This document shows, piece after piece, positions 1-8,537 of a DNA stretch of 64,000 nt. Origin of the DNA: Pseudomonas sp. DTU12.3. Its GTDB lineage: Bacteria > Pseudomonadota > Gammaproteobacteria > Pseudomonadales > Pseudomonadaceae. The position numbers were made by a program, and so were the translations under genes. How positions within the stretch are numbered: the stretch's first letter is position 1; each line of letters opens with the position of its first letter. Below the pieces are notes generated by a model. That model ran no database searches. It was not told the origin of the DNA and saw nothing but the letters and a program-made list of their open reading frames with translations. Location: assembly GCF_004124275.1 (NCBI RefSeq), contig NZ_CP027218.1, positions 3,661,501 through 3,725,500 of the forward strand, written 5' to 3'.

Positions 1-1
1 C

Positions 2-337
2 CGCGTCCAGCAAGCCCTCGACTATGCCCGGCGCAACCTGCGCAAAGACCTGCACAGCGAAGATCTGGCCAACGCCGCGTGCCTGAGCCCGCGCCAGTTC
101 AGCCGAGTGTTCCGCACCGAAACCGGCACCTCACCGGCCAAAGCCATCGAAAACCTGCGTCTGGAAAGCGCTCGGCTGTTGGTGGAACAGGGTCGGCACT
201 CGCTCGACAACATCGCCACGGAAACCGGCTTCGGCGACCGCGACCGCATGCGCCGGGCGTTTCTGCGTGCTTTCGGGCAATCGCCGCAATCGCTGCGCAG
301 CGCCGTCGAACCGCTGGAAGAATCGCTGCCCGTGTGA
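2..337 (+). CDS. GlxA/AraC-type transcriptional regulator, C-terminal part (5' end outside window)
   Basis: The frame is open from the first bases and encodes about 111 residues of a C-terminal AraC/XylS DNA-binding domain. Two helix-turn-helix units are visible: an EDLANAACLSPRQFSRVFR stretch and the second HTH around SLDNIATETGFGDRDRMRRAF, followed by the usual FGQSP signature. This is typical of GlxA regulators, whose N-terminal DJ-1/PfpI domain would lie upstream of the window. The likely role is activation or repression of the neighbouring hydrolase/SDR genes, which follow on the same strand; that link is inference from position. The gene is cut by the window edge, not evidently broken. 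Confidence 0.85.
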   Translation, partial: RVQQALDYARRNLRKDLHSEDLANAACLSPRQFSRVFRTETGTSPAKAIENLRLESARLLVEQGRHSLDNIATETGFGDRDRMRRAFLRAFGQSPQSLRSAVEPLEESLPV

Positions 338-479
338 ATCGCCAACCTGCATTTGCGGCCAAACGGCTTTGGCCGGAAACGTCGGTTTTACGGCCCATCC
401 GCCGCCCTGCTCACGCATAGCATTGTTCCTGAAGTCACGGCACGGGCAACCCGCCCGCTGCTGACACAGGAGATCAAGC

Positions 480-1160
480 ATGAGCAGCATCCAACACGTC
501 ATCCTCGTCCACGGCGCCTGGGCCGACAGCACGTCCTGGCACAAGGTCCGCGCTGAACTGACCGCCGCCGGCCTGAGCAGCAGCACCGTCGAACTGCCCC
601 TGACCTCGCTGGCCGCCGATGCCGCCGCCGTCGCCGAAGTCATCGCCGCCAGCCCCGGCCCAGCGCTGCTGGTCGGCCATTCGTACGGCGGCGCAGTCAT
701 CAGCGAGGCAGGTGAACACCGCAACGTTGCCGGTCTCGTCTACATCAACGCTTTCACCCCGGACATCGGTGAATCGGCGTTGGGCCTGACCGAACGGGTC
801 GAGCCTTCGCTGATGAGCGCAGAGATCCGTGGCGACGACGCCGGCAACCTGAGCCTGACCTACAACGGCGTCTACCAAGGCTTTGCACAAGACGTCAGCG
901 ACGCCGAAAAGCATCAGCTGTTCAGCCATCAGCGCCCGACTTCCGCCGCCGCCCTGACCGCCCCGCTCACCCGCGCCGCTTGGCGCAACAAGCCGAGCTG
1001 GTATTTGGTCGGCACCCTCGACAACGCGATTCCACCGGCGCTGCAAGAACTGTTGGCGAAAAAGATTGGCGCCATCAGCACCTTCGTCGATGCCGGTCAC
1101 TGCTCGATGATTTCCCAACCCGACGCGGTCGCCGAACTGATTATTCGCGCTGCCAAGTAA
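480..1160 (+). CDS. alpha/beta-fold hydrolase (esterase type, 226 aa)
   Basis: A compact alpha/beta hydrolase beginning with an ILVHGAW oxyanion-side strand. The nucleophile elbow GHSYGG places Ser68; Asp181 (VGTLDN) and His207 (DAGHCSM) complete a plausible triad. Length and motifs resemble the pyrethroid-hydrolase/salicylate-esterase-like family of small cytoplasmic esterases. No signal peptide is visible. An AGGAG ribosome binding site lies a few bases before the ATG. It is followed 31 bases later by an SDR gene on the same strand, so the two are probably co-transcribed. The substrate is unknown. Confidence 0.85.
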   Translation: MSSIQHVILVHGAWADSTSWHKVRAELTAAGLSSSTVELPLTSLAADAAAVAEVIAASPGPALLVGHSYGGAVISEAGEHRNVAGLVYINAFTPDIGESALGLTERVEPSLMSAEIRGDDAGNLSLTYNGVYQGFAQDVSDAEKHQLFSHQRPTSAAALTAPLTRAAWRNKPSWYLVGTLDNAIPPALQELLAKKIGAISTFVDAGHCSMISQPDAVAELIIRAAK

Positions 1161-1191
1161 TCCTCTTTCATTCCCTTTGCGAGCACTCATC

Positions 1192-1947
1192 ATGAAACTG
1201 ACTGAAAACACTATCTTCCTCACTGGCGGCGGTTCAGGCATTGGCCGTGGTCTGGCTGAAGCGCTGCACAAACTGGGCAACCAGGTGATCATTTCCGGCC
1301 GCCGCCAAGCCCATCTCGCCGCAGTCGTCGCCGCCAATCCGGGCATGCACGCAGTCGAGCTGGACATCACCGACCCGGCGAGCATCGCCAAGGTCGCCGA
1401 GCAACTGATCCGCGACTTTCCGCAGCTCAATGTGCTGATCAACAATGCCGGAATCATGCTTCCCGACAGCGCTGCCAGCGTTATTGACGATGAATTGCTG
1501 GTGTCGACCATCACCACCAATCTGATGGGGCCGATTCGCCTGACCTCGGCGCTGATCGAGCATCTCAAGCAAGCCGATAACGCCTACGTGGCCTACACCT
1601 CTTCGGTGTTGGGATTTGTGCCGATGGCCTTGACCGCCGTGTATTCGGCAACAAAAGCGGCTCTGCATTCTTACGCCCTGTCGCAACGCTTCATGCTGCG
1701 CGACACCTCGGTCAACGTGCTGGAAATCGCGCCGCCATGGGTGCGCACCGAACTGATGGACAGCTCGGAAGCGGAACTGGCCATGCCGCTGGACGAGTTC
1801 ATCGCCGAAACGATCGCCGCGCTGGGCACCGACGCTGTCGAAATCCTCGTCGAACGGGCCAAGCCTCTGCGCGCCAATGCCGGGCCGGATGAACACGCCT
1901 TTGTCACCGCGTTCAACAGCCAACTGGTTGAACTCTACGCCCAGTAA
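1192..1947 (+). CDS. SDR family NAD(P)-dependent oxidoreductase
   Basis: A 251-residue classical short-chain dehydrogenase/reductase. The nucleotide-binding TGGGSGIG is at residues 11-18, NNAG at 84-87, the catalytic Ser at 137-138 and the YxxxK pair at Tyr151/Lys155. The sequence resembles the DltE-like/YdfG-like SDR subset. An ATG 15 bases upstream in the same frame exists, but the start at MKLTEN gives the normal N-terminus. It lies directly downstream of the hydrolase and 52 bases upstream of a LysR gene, so it is the likely target of one of the flanking regulators. Substrate unknown. Confidence 0.88.
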   Translation: MKLTENTIFLTGGGSGIGRGLAEALHKLGNQVIISGRRQAHLAAVVAANPGMHAVELDITDPASIAKVAEQLIRDFPQLNVLINNAGIMLPDSAASVIDDELLVSTITTNLMGPIRLTSALIEHLKQADNAYVAYTSSVLGFVPMALTAVYSATKAALHSYALSQRFMLRDTSVNVLEIAPPWVRTELMDSSEAELAMPLDEFIAETIAALGTDAVEILVERAKPLRANAGPDEHAFVTAFNSQLVELYAQ

Positions 1948-1999
1948 ATCCCCCGGCAGCCTACAGCGATGTGGGCTGCCCGACCCGGAGCGTTTCCGC

Positions 2000-2929
2000 A
2001 TGCATAACCTCGACAACCTCAGTTCGCTGAAGATCTTCTCCCGCGCGGCTGAAACCCGTAGTTTCACCGAGGCCGGCAATCAACTGAGCCTGTCGGCCTC
2101 GGCGGTCGGCAAGGCGATTGCGCGGCTGGAACAACGTTTGGGCGTACGCCTGTTTCATCGCAGCACGCGCAGCATTCAATTGACTGAAGAAGGCCTGCAA
2201 TTTCTCGACGGCTGTCGACGGATTTTCGACGAGATGGAAGCCATGGAAGCGGGCCTCGCGCTGACCCGATCGGCGCCGCATGGTCGTCTGCGCGTGAGTT
2301 TGCCGCTGGCCGGGATGTTGATGACACCGACGCTGACTGCGTTTATGCAGGCGTATCCGGAGATCGAACTGGACCTGCATTTTTCCGACAATCTGGTCGA
2401 CATCATCAATGATGGTTTTGATGTGGTGGTGCGCACAGGGGATGCTTCGGATTCGCGGCTCATCGCTCGTAGCCTGGGCAACTATCACCTTAAACTGGTG
2501 GCCTCACCGGCTTACCTGAAACGCGCAGGTACGCCGTTGAAACCGGCGGATCTGATTGATCACAGCTGCCTGCATCATCGTTTTCCCACCAACGGAAAAC
2601 TGGAGCGTTGGCCGTTGATTGCGCCGGTCGACAGCGAGGATGTGGTGGTGCCGGTGGCGACCACGTCCAGCACGGTTGAACCGCTGATTGCCTTGGCCGA
2701 AGCTGGCCTCGGAATAGTCTGCATTCCAGATTTCGCCTGTCGTCAGCAACTCGCCGCCGGGACGCTGGTGCAGGTGTTGGGCGAGTACACCGAACACACC
2801 GGCACCTTTCGCGCGGTGTGGCCGGCCAACCCGTATCGCTCGCCGAAGCTGCGGGCGTTTGTTGATTTCATGGCCGCCCACTTGCTCGCCGCCAAGCCTG
2901 CCGCTCCAACCATGCGCCTCAGTGCCTGA
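2000..2929 (+). CDS. LysR family transcriptional regulator
   Basis: A 309-residue LysR-type regulator: N-terminal winged HTH (residues about 1-60, with the SFTEAGNQLSLSASAVGKAI helix region), then a periplasmic-binding-protein-like effector domain. The frame is open further upstream, but the start at MHNLDNLSS matches the family's usual N-terminus and length. It is the subtype commonly placed next to an SDR or reductase gene (CrgA-like group). The same-strand hydrolase/SDR pair upstream is the natural candidate target, though LysR regulators usually act on divergent genes, so this is inference. Confidence 0.88.
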   Translation: MHNLDNLSSLKIFSRAAETRSFTEAGNQLSLSASAVGKAIARLEQRLGVRLFHRSTRSIQLTEEGLQFLDGCRRIFDEMEAMEAGLALTRSAPHGRLRVSLPLAGMLMTPTLTAFMQAYPEIELDLHFSDNLVDIINDGFDVVVRTGDASDSRLIARSLGNYHLKLVASPAYLKRAGTPLKPADLIDHSCLHHRFPTNGKLERWPLIAPVDSEDVVVPVATTSSTVEPLIALAEAGLGIVCIPDFACRQQLAAGTLVQVLGEYTEHTGTFRAVWPANPYRSPKLRAFVDFMAAHLLAAKPAAPTMRLSA

Positions 2930-2942
2930 AACCCCCACCCCT

Positions 2943-3033
2943 TGTAGGAGCTGCCGCAGGCTGCGATCTTTTGATCTGTTTTTGTAGAGTCAAAGGCAAG
3001 ATCAGAAGATCGCAGCCTGCGGCAGCTCCTACA
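2943..3033. repeat. REPIN/REP inverted pair, family A
   Basis: Two REP arms face each other: TGTAGGAGCTGCCGCAGG at the left and its reverse complement at the right, with the GCGATCTTTTGATC-type inner arm partly conserved. The pair sits between the convergent LysR and MFS genes. It can fold into a long hairpin and may act as a bidirectional transcription stop. Confidence 0.9.
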
Positions 3034-3048
3034 TTGGGTGGTGGCCAT

Positions 3049-4257
3049 TCAGGTCTTGCGGGTGTTAACCGCTAACACTAGCAACGCGGCAATACCGGCG
3101 ACCACGCAATACCCCAAGGCCTGACTCACGCCTAACCCATCCACCAACAACCCGCCGCCCAACGATCCCAGCGCAATCGAGATCTGAAAGTTGGCGACAA
3201 ACAACGCCATCCCACCCTCTTGGGCATCCGGTGCAGCCTTGGCCATCCAGATCTGCAACACCAACGGCAACGCGCCGTAAGCCAAGCCCCACACCGCCAT
3301 CAACAGCAACACCCACATCGGCGACGTCGCCCACCACGCCAGCATTCCCAACGCGCCAAACAACAGGCCAATCGTCGCCGCCAGCAGCGTCTTCACATTG
3401 AAGCGCTGCAAGCCACCAGCGATAAAATTGCCGCCCAACCCCACCAACGTGTAAGCAAACAAAATCGCCGAGATCGACGCCGCGTCAAAGTGCGCCTGCT
3501 GGGCCAAAAATGGCGTGACGTAGGTGTACGCAGCAAACTGCCCGCACAGCGCCAAAAACATCACCAACAAACCGACACGACCGTTGCCCGTCAGCACAAT
3601 ACCGAGCAGATCCCGCGCCGGCATGGCGCGCTCAACCGGCAACTTCGGCAGCCACAACGCTTGCGCAACAAAGCTCAGCACCGACAACCCCAGCGCCAAA
3701 GCGAACGCGCCCGTCACACCGAACATCTCACCGATCAACGCCCCGGCAGACCCGCCGAGCAACATGCCAATCGAGACCCCGGCAAAGATGATCGACGTGG
3801 CGCGTGCCACCGACCCTTCCTGCACCAGACGACTGCCAATGCCCGCGCCCACCGCCCAGAAACCCCCTAGGCCGATACCAAACAGCACCCGGCCGATCAG
3901 CAAAACCGCAAAACTGCTCGCCAGCATCGACAGCAGATTGGCGACCACCAGCAACGCCGCCAGGCTCAGCAACACATAACGACGATCGATCCGGCCAACG
4001 CCAATCGCCAACAACGGTGCGGCCAGTGCGGCGAGCAAACCGGGCGCAGTCACCAGCAACCCAGCGGTGCCCTCGCTGACGTTCATGCCGGCGCTGATAT
4101 AGCGCAGCAAACCAATCGGGAGGAATTCGGTGGTACAGAAAACGATAGCGCTGATGGCCACGGCAAACACCGCCAGCCACGCATTGAGCGGTTGCGCCGA
4201 GTCGACGGCAGCAGCAGACACGTCGGCGTCTGCACAGTCAGTCGTTGGAAAAGACAT
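3049..4257 (-). CDS. MFS transporter (sugar efflux / drug:H+ antiporter type)
   Basis: A 402-residue polytopic membrane protein with twelve predicted hydrophobic segments after a short hydrophilic N-terminus. The first helix carries FCTTEFLPIGLL, a signature of the AraJ/SotB/YdhP-like DHA1 branch of the major facilitator superfamily. The loop motif RIDRRYVLL after helix 2 is the expected basic loop. It probably exports a sugar, metabolite or drug; the substrate cannot be read from sequence. It diverges from the Gfo/Idh/MocA gene with a 275-base shared upstream region, and its 3' end meets a REP pair. Confidence 0.87.
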   Translation of the reverse strand: MSFPTTDCADADVSAAAVDSAQPLNAWLAVFAVAISAIVFCTTEFLPIGLLRYISAGMNVSEGTAGLLVTAPGLLAALAAPLLAIGVGRIDRRYVLLSLAALLVVANLLSMLASSFAVLLIGRVLFGIGLGGFWAVGAGIGSRLVQEGSVARATSIIFAGVSIGMLLGGSAGALIGEMFGVTGAFALALGLSVLSFVAQALWLPKLPVERAMPARDLLGIVLTGNGRVGLLVMFLALCGQFAAYTYVTPFLAQQAHFDAASISAILFAYTLVGLGGNFIAGGLQRFNVKTLLAATIGLLFGALGMLAWWATSPMWVLLLMAVWGLAYGALPLVLQIWMAKAAPDAQEGGMALFVANFQISIALGSLGGGLLVDGLGVSQALGYCVVAGIAALLVLAVNTRKT

Positions 4258-4532
4258 GGGATCACTCCAGAAATGAATGGAACACCGCAGGCGCCAACGT
4301 TAGAGCCAGCGACCTCTGCGGTACTGGCGCCAAGGATCCGCGTGCGTCGCCGGCGGAAAAAGAGCCTGGCTTTCCACTCACTTGTGCCGCCGCTGTCCGC
4401 AGTCGCTGTTGCGACGAGTCCGCCGATTCACCCCGGCGCAGTCCGCAGAGTGCCGAACGCCACACCCTTTTTCCGCCGGGCACCGCTCAGCACAATCGCT
4501 GCCTGCCAATCACGGCTTTTTCGAGGTATGCG

Positions 4533-5645
4533 ATGAACACTTCAACCCCCACGACGCCCCGTATCCGCGTCGGTCTGGTCGGTATCGGCAACTGGGCCAA
4601 GCATGGCCACGTACGGGTTCTGCAACTGCTGCCACAGTATGAAATCCGCGCGATCTATTCCCAGCGCGAAGCGGCCGCGAGCGAGGCTGCCGCTCAGTAC
4701 GGCATCCGCCATGTCGTCGGTTCGCTGGAAGAATTGGTCAACCATTCAGAAGTCGATCTGGTGGTCGTGCTGACCACCGCGCCGCAACATGAAGTGGCGG
4801 TGCGCGCTGCCATCGCCGCGAAGAAAGACGTCTATTGCGAATGGCCGCTGACGCCGAGCACAGCAACCTCGCAAGAGCTGCTGCGCCTCGCCGAAGCTGC
4901 CGGGGTGCGCACCATCGTCGGCTTGCAGCGACGCCTTGCGCCGCACAATCGTTACCTGCGCGACCTGCTGCAAAGCGGCTACGTCGGCAAATTGCGCTCG
5001 GTGCGCATGCACGTCAGCATGAATTATTTCCAGGCCCTGCGCCCCAACGCCCTGCGCTGGACGGCGCCGGCAGAAAACTTCTCCAGCGTGATCGCGATCT
5101 ACGCCGGGCACTTTCTCGACATGCTGTTGACCGCCACCGGTTGGCCACATCAGGTCAGCGGTTTACTGGTCAACCAGTTTCCGCTGGTGACCATCCGCGA
5201 GACCGGGGAAGTACTCGAAAGCGCCGCACCCGATCAACTGGTGCTCAGCGGTATGCTCGGCGACAACGCGGTACTGTCGGTGCATATCGAAGGCGGCAAG
5301 CGCAACGGCTCCGGCGTGCAGATCGATATCACCGGTGACGCCGGAGACCTGCGCATCAGCAACCGTTCAGCCTTCGGCGACATCGGTGACGACTACGTGA
5401 TCGAAGGCGCCCACGGCGACAACCTGCCGCTGCAAGTGCTGCCAGTGCCAGAGGGTTACGACCCGCTGAAATCCACCGAACTGCCGTCGGCGGTGCTGGA
5501 ACTGGCGTATCTGTATGCCGCTTATGCCGATGACATCAAAAACGGCACCCACAGCGCCGGTACCTTTGCCGATGCGGTGCAGATGCATCAACTGCTCGAC
5601 GCAGCCCTGCTGTCGCACATAGCCCGCGAACAGATAGCGGGATGA
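4533..5645 (+). CDS. Gfo/Idh/MocA family protein with Gal80-like EWP motif
   Basis: A 370-residue protein with an N-terminal Rossmann fold (GLVGIGNWA at residues 14-22) and the Gfo/Idh/MocA C-terminal alpha/beta domain. The canonical EKP motif, which supplies the lysine near nicotinamide, reads CEWPLT here, so the lysine is replaced by tryptophan; this is known in Gal80-like relatives. The enzyme may therefore be catalytically altered. Longer in-frame starts exist upstream, but MNTSTPTTPRIRVGLVG gives the normal family N-terminus. It is divergent from an MFS exporter, suggesting a common sugar-like ligand (inference). Confidence 0.82.
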   Translation: MNTSTPTTPRIRVGLVGIGNWAKHGHVRVLQLLPQYEIRAIYSQREAAASEAAAQYGIRHVVGSLEELVNHSEVDLVVVLTTAPQHEVAVRAAIAAKKDVYCEWPLTPSTATSQELLRLAEAAGVRTIVGLQRRLAPHNRYLRDLLQSGYVGKLRSVRMHVSMNYFQALRPNALRWTAPAENFSSVIAIYAGHFLDMLLTATGWPHQVSGLLVNQFPLVTIRETGEVLESAAPDQLVLSGMLGDNAVLSVHIEGGKRNGSGVQIDITGDAGDLRISNRSAFGDIGDDYVIEGAHGDNLPLQVLPVPEGYDPLKSTELPSAVLELAYLYAAYADDIKNGTHSAGTFADAVQMHQLLDAALLSHIAREQIAG

Positions 5646-5708
5646 TCTGCAGAAGATTTTGGCGTGGTGACAAGATTCTGAGTCAAAGTCTTGAGCTCGA
5701 CCGTAACG

Positions 5709-5799
5709 TGTAGGAGCTGCCGCAGGCTGCGATCTTTTGATCTTGTTTTTCAAGATCAATATCAAGATCAAAAGATCGCAGCCTGCGGCAGCTCCTACA
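5709..5799. repeat. REPIN/REP inverted pair, family A
   Basis: This near-perfect inverted pair has the same REP arms as at 2943-3033, with GATCTTTTGATC-type inner arms and a short AT-rich centre. It lies between the convergent Gfo/Idh/MocA gene and a minus-strand hypothetical gene, where it could end transcription from both sides. Confidence 0.92.
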
Positions 5800-5812
5800 G
5801 GGGGGCGGCTTC

Positions 5813-6496
5813 TTATAGGGCCGTCACTGTCGAGACGCCTAGCGTTGTCAAACGGGTGTCCAGTTTCCTCAAGTAGGAGACCGAAGCTTTATCGTATTTC
5901 CGAAGCAGGTTTTTCGTTTCATTCATCAAGTCCATTTTTGAATTGAGCGCTTCAACGAGTTCATCCGTTTGCTGGGCGTCCAATCGGCCATTGACTGCAT
6001 CTTGCTTGACCGTCATAAAACGGGCATGGCACTCGATCTCTGCGGCCAGCTTTTCGATATCAGAGTGTTGGTACTTTGCAGGGCGCGAGCATGGTTTGGA
6101 CGAGGATCGATTGTCCGTAGGCCGAATGTCGATCTCATCGATATTGATAAGTTCGTTTGCCATATCCTTACCGAAGTATCTGGAAAGCTTGAAGTGCTCA
6201 GCGATCAACTGCTGGCGCCAACCTCGGCGAAACTCCATATATTCATCCAGCGGCCCTTTGGAAAAATCTTCCCAACCCTTCTGATCCATCCCTTTCAATA
6301 ACTTGGCAAGGGCGTTGTATCCGTTATCCATAAGACGACTGGTTTCCTGTGCAGTGGTCTGTGCACCGTCGAGAAAACTTACCTTGTCCGCTCTTTGATC
6401 TTGATGTGCCTGCTGGTAGGTCGTACCTCCCAGGGTAATAGCAGCAGTGAGAAGTGAAATTGAAAGAGTTTGCTTCCATGACAAATCAGCCATCAA
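5813..6496 (-). CDS. hypothetical membrane-anchored protein (227 aa)
   Basis: I do not recognise the family. The N-terminus has one hydrophobic segment (about residues 10-26) with no clear signal-peptidase site, suggesting a single-pass anchor with the rest outside or a long uncleaved signal. The body is charged and mainly helical, with alternating leucine/lysine/glutamate stretches near the C-terminus (EALNSKMDLMNETKNLLRKY) that could form a coiled coil. Base composition is somewhat more AT-rich than neighbours. It stands alone between a REP pair and the cupredoxin gene. A second Met immediately after the first could be the true start. Confidence 0.6.
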   Translation of the reverse strand: MMADLSWKQTLSISLLTAAITLGGTTYQQAHQDQRADKVSFLDGAQTTAQETSRLMDNGYNALAKLLKGMDQKGWEDFSKGPLDEYMEFRRGWRQQLIAEHFKLSRYFGKDMANELINIDEIDIRPTDNRSSSKPCSRPAKYQHSDIEKLAAEIECHARFMTVKQDAVNGRLDAQQTDELVEALNSKMDLMNETKNLLRKYDKASVSYLRKLDTRLTTLGVSTVTAL

Positions 6497-6579
6497 TGAA
6501 TCCCGAAATTATTTGTTATCGCTCTATATCGGCAACCGAGCAAACTTCGTGAACCACTGACTGGCGTGAAAATCAGGGG

Positions 6580-6888
6580 TCACTGCGTCACGATAATCTT
6601 GCCGATCATCTGCGGATGCAACGCACAGAAATACTCAAACTCCCCCGGCGTATCGAACACCCAGGAAAAACTGTCATCGGTGTCCAGCGCCCCCGAGCGA
6701 AACACCTTGTGGGTTTCCGCCACGGTGTGCGGGATCTGATCGTCGTTCACCCACGTCACCTTGGTGCCCACGGCCACGGTCAGATCCTTGGGGCCGAACA
6801 TGAACTCCTTGATGTCGATCTTCACGTCCTGCGCCCATGTCGGCGTCGACAGCATCAGGCACAGCAGCGCCGCAAATCGCGTTTTCAT
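6580..6888 (-). CDS. periplasmic cupredoxin (plastocyanin/amicyanin-like)
   Basis: A 102-residue precursor with a Sec signal peptide (cleavage likely after TWA near residue 19) and one blue-copper domain. The type 1 copper ligands are visible in family order: His54 (IPHTV), then Cys88, His91 and Met94 in FCALHPQM. It probably carries electrons or binds copper in the periplasm. It lies 15 bases downstream of the metallophosphoesterase gene and so belongs to the operon read leftward from the ECF promoter region. The pairing of a small cupredoxin and a Tat phosphoesterase beside an ECF sigma factor suggests a redox or metal-stress regulon (inference). Confidence 0.9.
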   Translation of the reverse strand: MKTRFAALLCLMLSTPTWAQDVKIDIKEFMFGPKDLTVAVGTKVTWVNDDQIPHTVAETHKVFRSGALDTDDSFSWVFDTPGEFEYFCALHPQMIGKIIVTQ

Positions 6889-6903
6889 CGTTGCGCCCTC
6901 CCC

Positions 6904-7872
6904 TTAAACCAATGTCGAATCGATCAGCGCCAACGGGTGATCACCCTGTGTGGCGCGCACATCGGTCAGCCCCAGATAATTGCGCAACTGATCCGCCGCC
7001 ACGGTCATCGGCCCCGGCGAAGGTGCCGCGCCCGGTGCCGGTTGCGGGTACGCCGTGCCACGGGCGGTGTGGAAGGTGATGTTGCCCTCGACCTTCTGAA
7101 TCACCTGATGAATGTGCCCGTTCAGCACCGTCACCGAACCGTATTTGCGCAGCATCGCGATCGCCTGATCGCCGTCCTCGGTGCCCCAGCCCCACGGCTG
7201 ATAGATCGTCCACAGCGGAATGTGCGTGAACACCACGATCGGCGTGCTGCTGGCCACCGCGCGCAAGTCATCGGCCAGCCAGGCGATTTGATCGGCGCCC
7301 AGATTGGCCTCACGCCCGGCCTGAAAATTGAAGACATTCACCAACGCAATGAAATGCACACCGTGGTCATCGAAGCTGTACCAGCCATTGCCTTTGGTGC
7401 CCTTGCCGTAGCGTTGCAGATACAGCGCACCGCCGCCCGCATCGAGGGTGTCGTGCTCGCCGGGGACGTAATGCACGGTGGCCGGCAGCGCCTTGAGCAA
7501 CTGCGTCGCCGTGTCGAATTCCTCGGCTTTCGATAAGTGGGTGATGTCTCCGGTGTGGAGGATTAGCGCTGGGGTTTTCGGCAGCGCGATGACCTTGTCG
7601 ATCGCCACTTGCAAGGTCTTCACCGGCTCCGGATTGGCTTCCTTGTTGAAGCCGATGTGCGAATCGCTGATCTGCACGAAATGGAAGGTGCTGGCCAACG
7701 CCTTGGGATCGCTGACGTTGCCCGTCGCATCCAGCGCAAAGGCTTTCGGAATGCCGCCGTGCAAGGCCCAGATAACGCCGGCCCCGGCCCACGCCGAGCA
7801 CTTGAGCAACGCGCGTCGGTCCGGGTTGAGCAAGCCGTCGGTGCGGCGTTGGGATTTTGTGTGCATGTCCAT
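6904..7872 (-). CDS. Tat-exported metallophosphoesterase
   Basis: A 322-residue calcineurin-like phosphoesterase with a twin-arginine-type leader (DRRALLK, Arg19-Arg20, followed by a hydrophobic stretch). Metal-binding motifs appear in order: Asp70-x-His72 (ISDSH), Gly108-Asp109 (HTGD), Glu139-His140-Asp141 (GEHD), His217 (FTHIP) and His253-x-His255 (GHIH). The third motif is normally GNHD, so the metal-bridging Asn is replaced by Glu. The protein would act in the periplasm on phosphoesters of unknown identity. It heads a leftward two-gene operon with the cupredoxin, divergent from the ECF sigma gene. Confidence 0.88.
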   Translation of the reverse strand: MDMHTKSQRRTDGLLNPDRRALLKCSAWAGAGVIWALHGGIPKAFALDATGNVSDPKALASTFHFVQISDSHIGFNKEANPEPVKTLQVAIDKVIALPKTPALILHTGDITHLSKAEEFDTATQLLKALPATVHYVPGEHDTLDAGGGALYLQRYGKGTKGNGWYSFDDHGVHFIALVNVFNFQAGREANLGADQIAWLADDLRAVASSTPIVVFTHIPLWTIYQPWGWGTEDGDQAIAMLRKYGSVTVLNGHIHQVIQKVEGNITFHTARGTAYPQPAPGAAPSPGPMTVAADQLRNYLGLTDVRATQGDHPLALIDSTLV

Positions 7873-7920
7873 CGGTGTGTCCTCGCGGGCGAACTACAGT
7901 GAGGTAGCTGACACGAGGAA

Positions 7921-7996
7921 AACCAAACGCGGCGGCGGTTTATTCCGCACAAAAAATAAATAATTTCGCGGGAATAAACGCCCACGCAGCACGGTT
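7921..7996. promoter_or_regulatory. mirror-image pair of ECF-type promoters
   Basis: An inverted repeat GGTTTATTCCGC (7937-7948) / GCGGGAATAAAC (7968-7979) flanks an AT-rich centre. On the plus strand GGAAT (7971-7975) is followed after 18 bases by GTT (7994-7996). On the minus strand GGAAT (7946-7942) is also followed after 18 bases by GTT (7923-7921). This resembles the GGAA-(16-18)-GTT layout of ECF sigma promoters, one firing into the sigma operon and one into the phosphoesterase operon. No transcription start is known. Confidence 0.6.
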
Positions 7997-8024
7997 ATAG
8001 AGGTGTGACGGTGCGGAACCAACC

Positions 8025-8537
8025 ATGAAGCAATTTGAGGAACTGATCGCGCCCCATCTGGACGCCGCCTACAACCTCGCGCGCTGGCTGACCGGCAACG
8101 ACAGCGCCGCGCGCGACGTCGTGCAGGAAAGCGCCTTGCGCGCCTTCAGGTTTTTGCAGCGTTTCGCCGATGGCAACGCCAAAGCGTGGTTCCTGACCAT
8201 CGTGCGCAACGAAAGCTACACCTGGCTAAAAGCTTCGGCCGGACGGCATTGGGTGCCGATTGACGACGACATCGGCGAACACGAAGGCGCGCTCAGCCAC
8301 AGCCAGACCCCGGAATTGCTGGCCATTCATAGCGAAAACGCCGCACTGCTCCAGCAAGCCCTGAGCGCCCTGCCGCCAGCGTATCGCGAGGTGATCGTGC
8401 TCAAAGAACTCGAAGACCTGCCCTACAAAGACATCGCTTTGGTCGCCGACATCCCGATCGGCACCGTCATGTCGCGCTTGGCCCGGGCCCGCGCGATGCT
8501 CAAAGTTGAATTACTGAAGTTGCACGATCATGAATGA
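8025..8537 (+). CDS. ECF RNA polymerase sigma factor
   Basis: A 170-residue group 4 sigma-70 protein. Region 2 covers about residues 10-75 (ending AWFLTIVRNESYTWLK) and region 4 about 110-160 (LPPAYREVIVLKELEDLPY followed by the IGTVMSRLARAR helix). There is no extra C-terminal domain. Its stop overlaps the next gene, a zinc anti-sigma factor, by 8 bases, so the two are translationally coupled. It probably directs transcription of its own operon and of the divergent phosphoesterase/cupredoxin operon through the paired promoter elements between them. Confidence 0.93.
   Translation: MKQFEELIAPHLDAAYNLARWLTGNDSAARDVVQESALRAFRFLQRFADGNAKAWFLTIVRNESYTWLKASAGRHWVPIDDDIGEHEGALSHSQTPELLAIHSENAALLQQALSALPPAYREVIVLKELEDLPYKDIALVADIPIGTVMSRLARARAMLKVELLKLHDHE

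Noticed and set aside
474..1568. Long minus-strand frame opposite the hydrolase and SDR genes
   Set aside because: It is antisense to two well-supported genes, has low-complexity composition and no recognisable domain.
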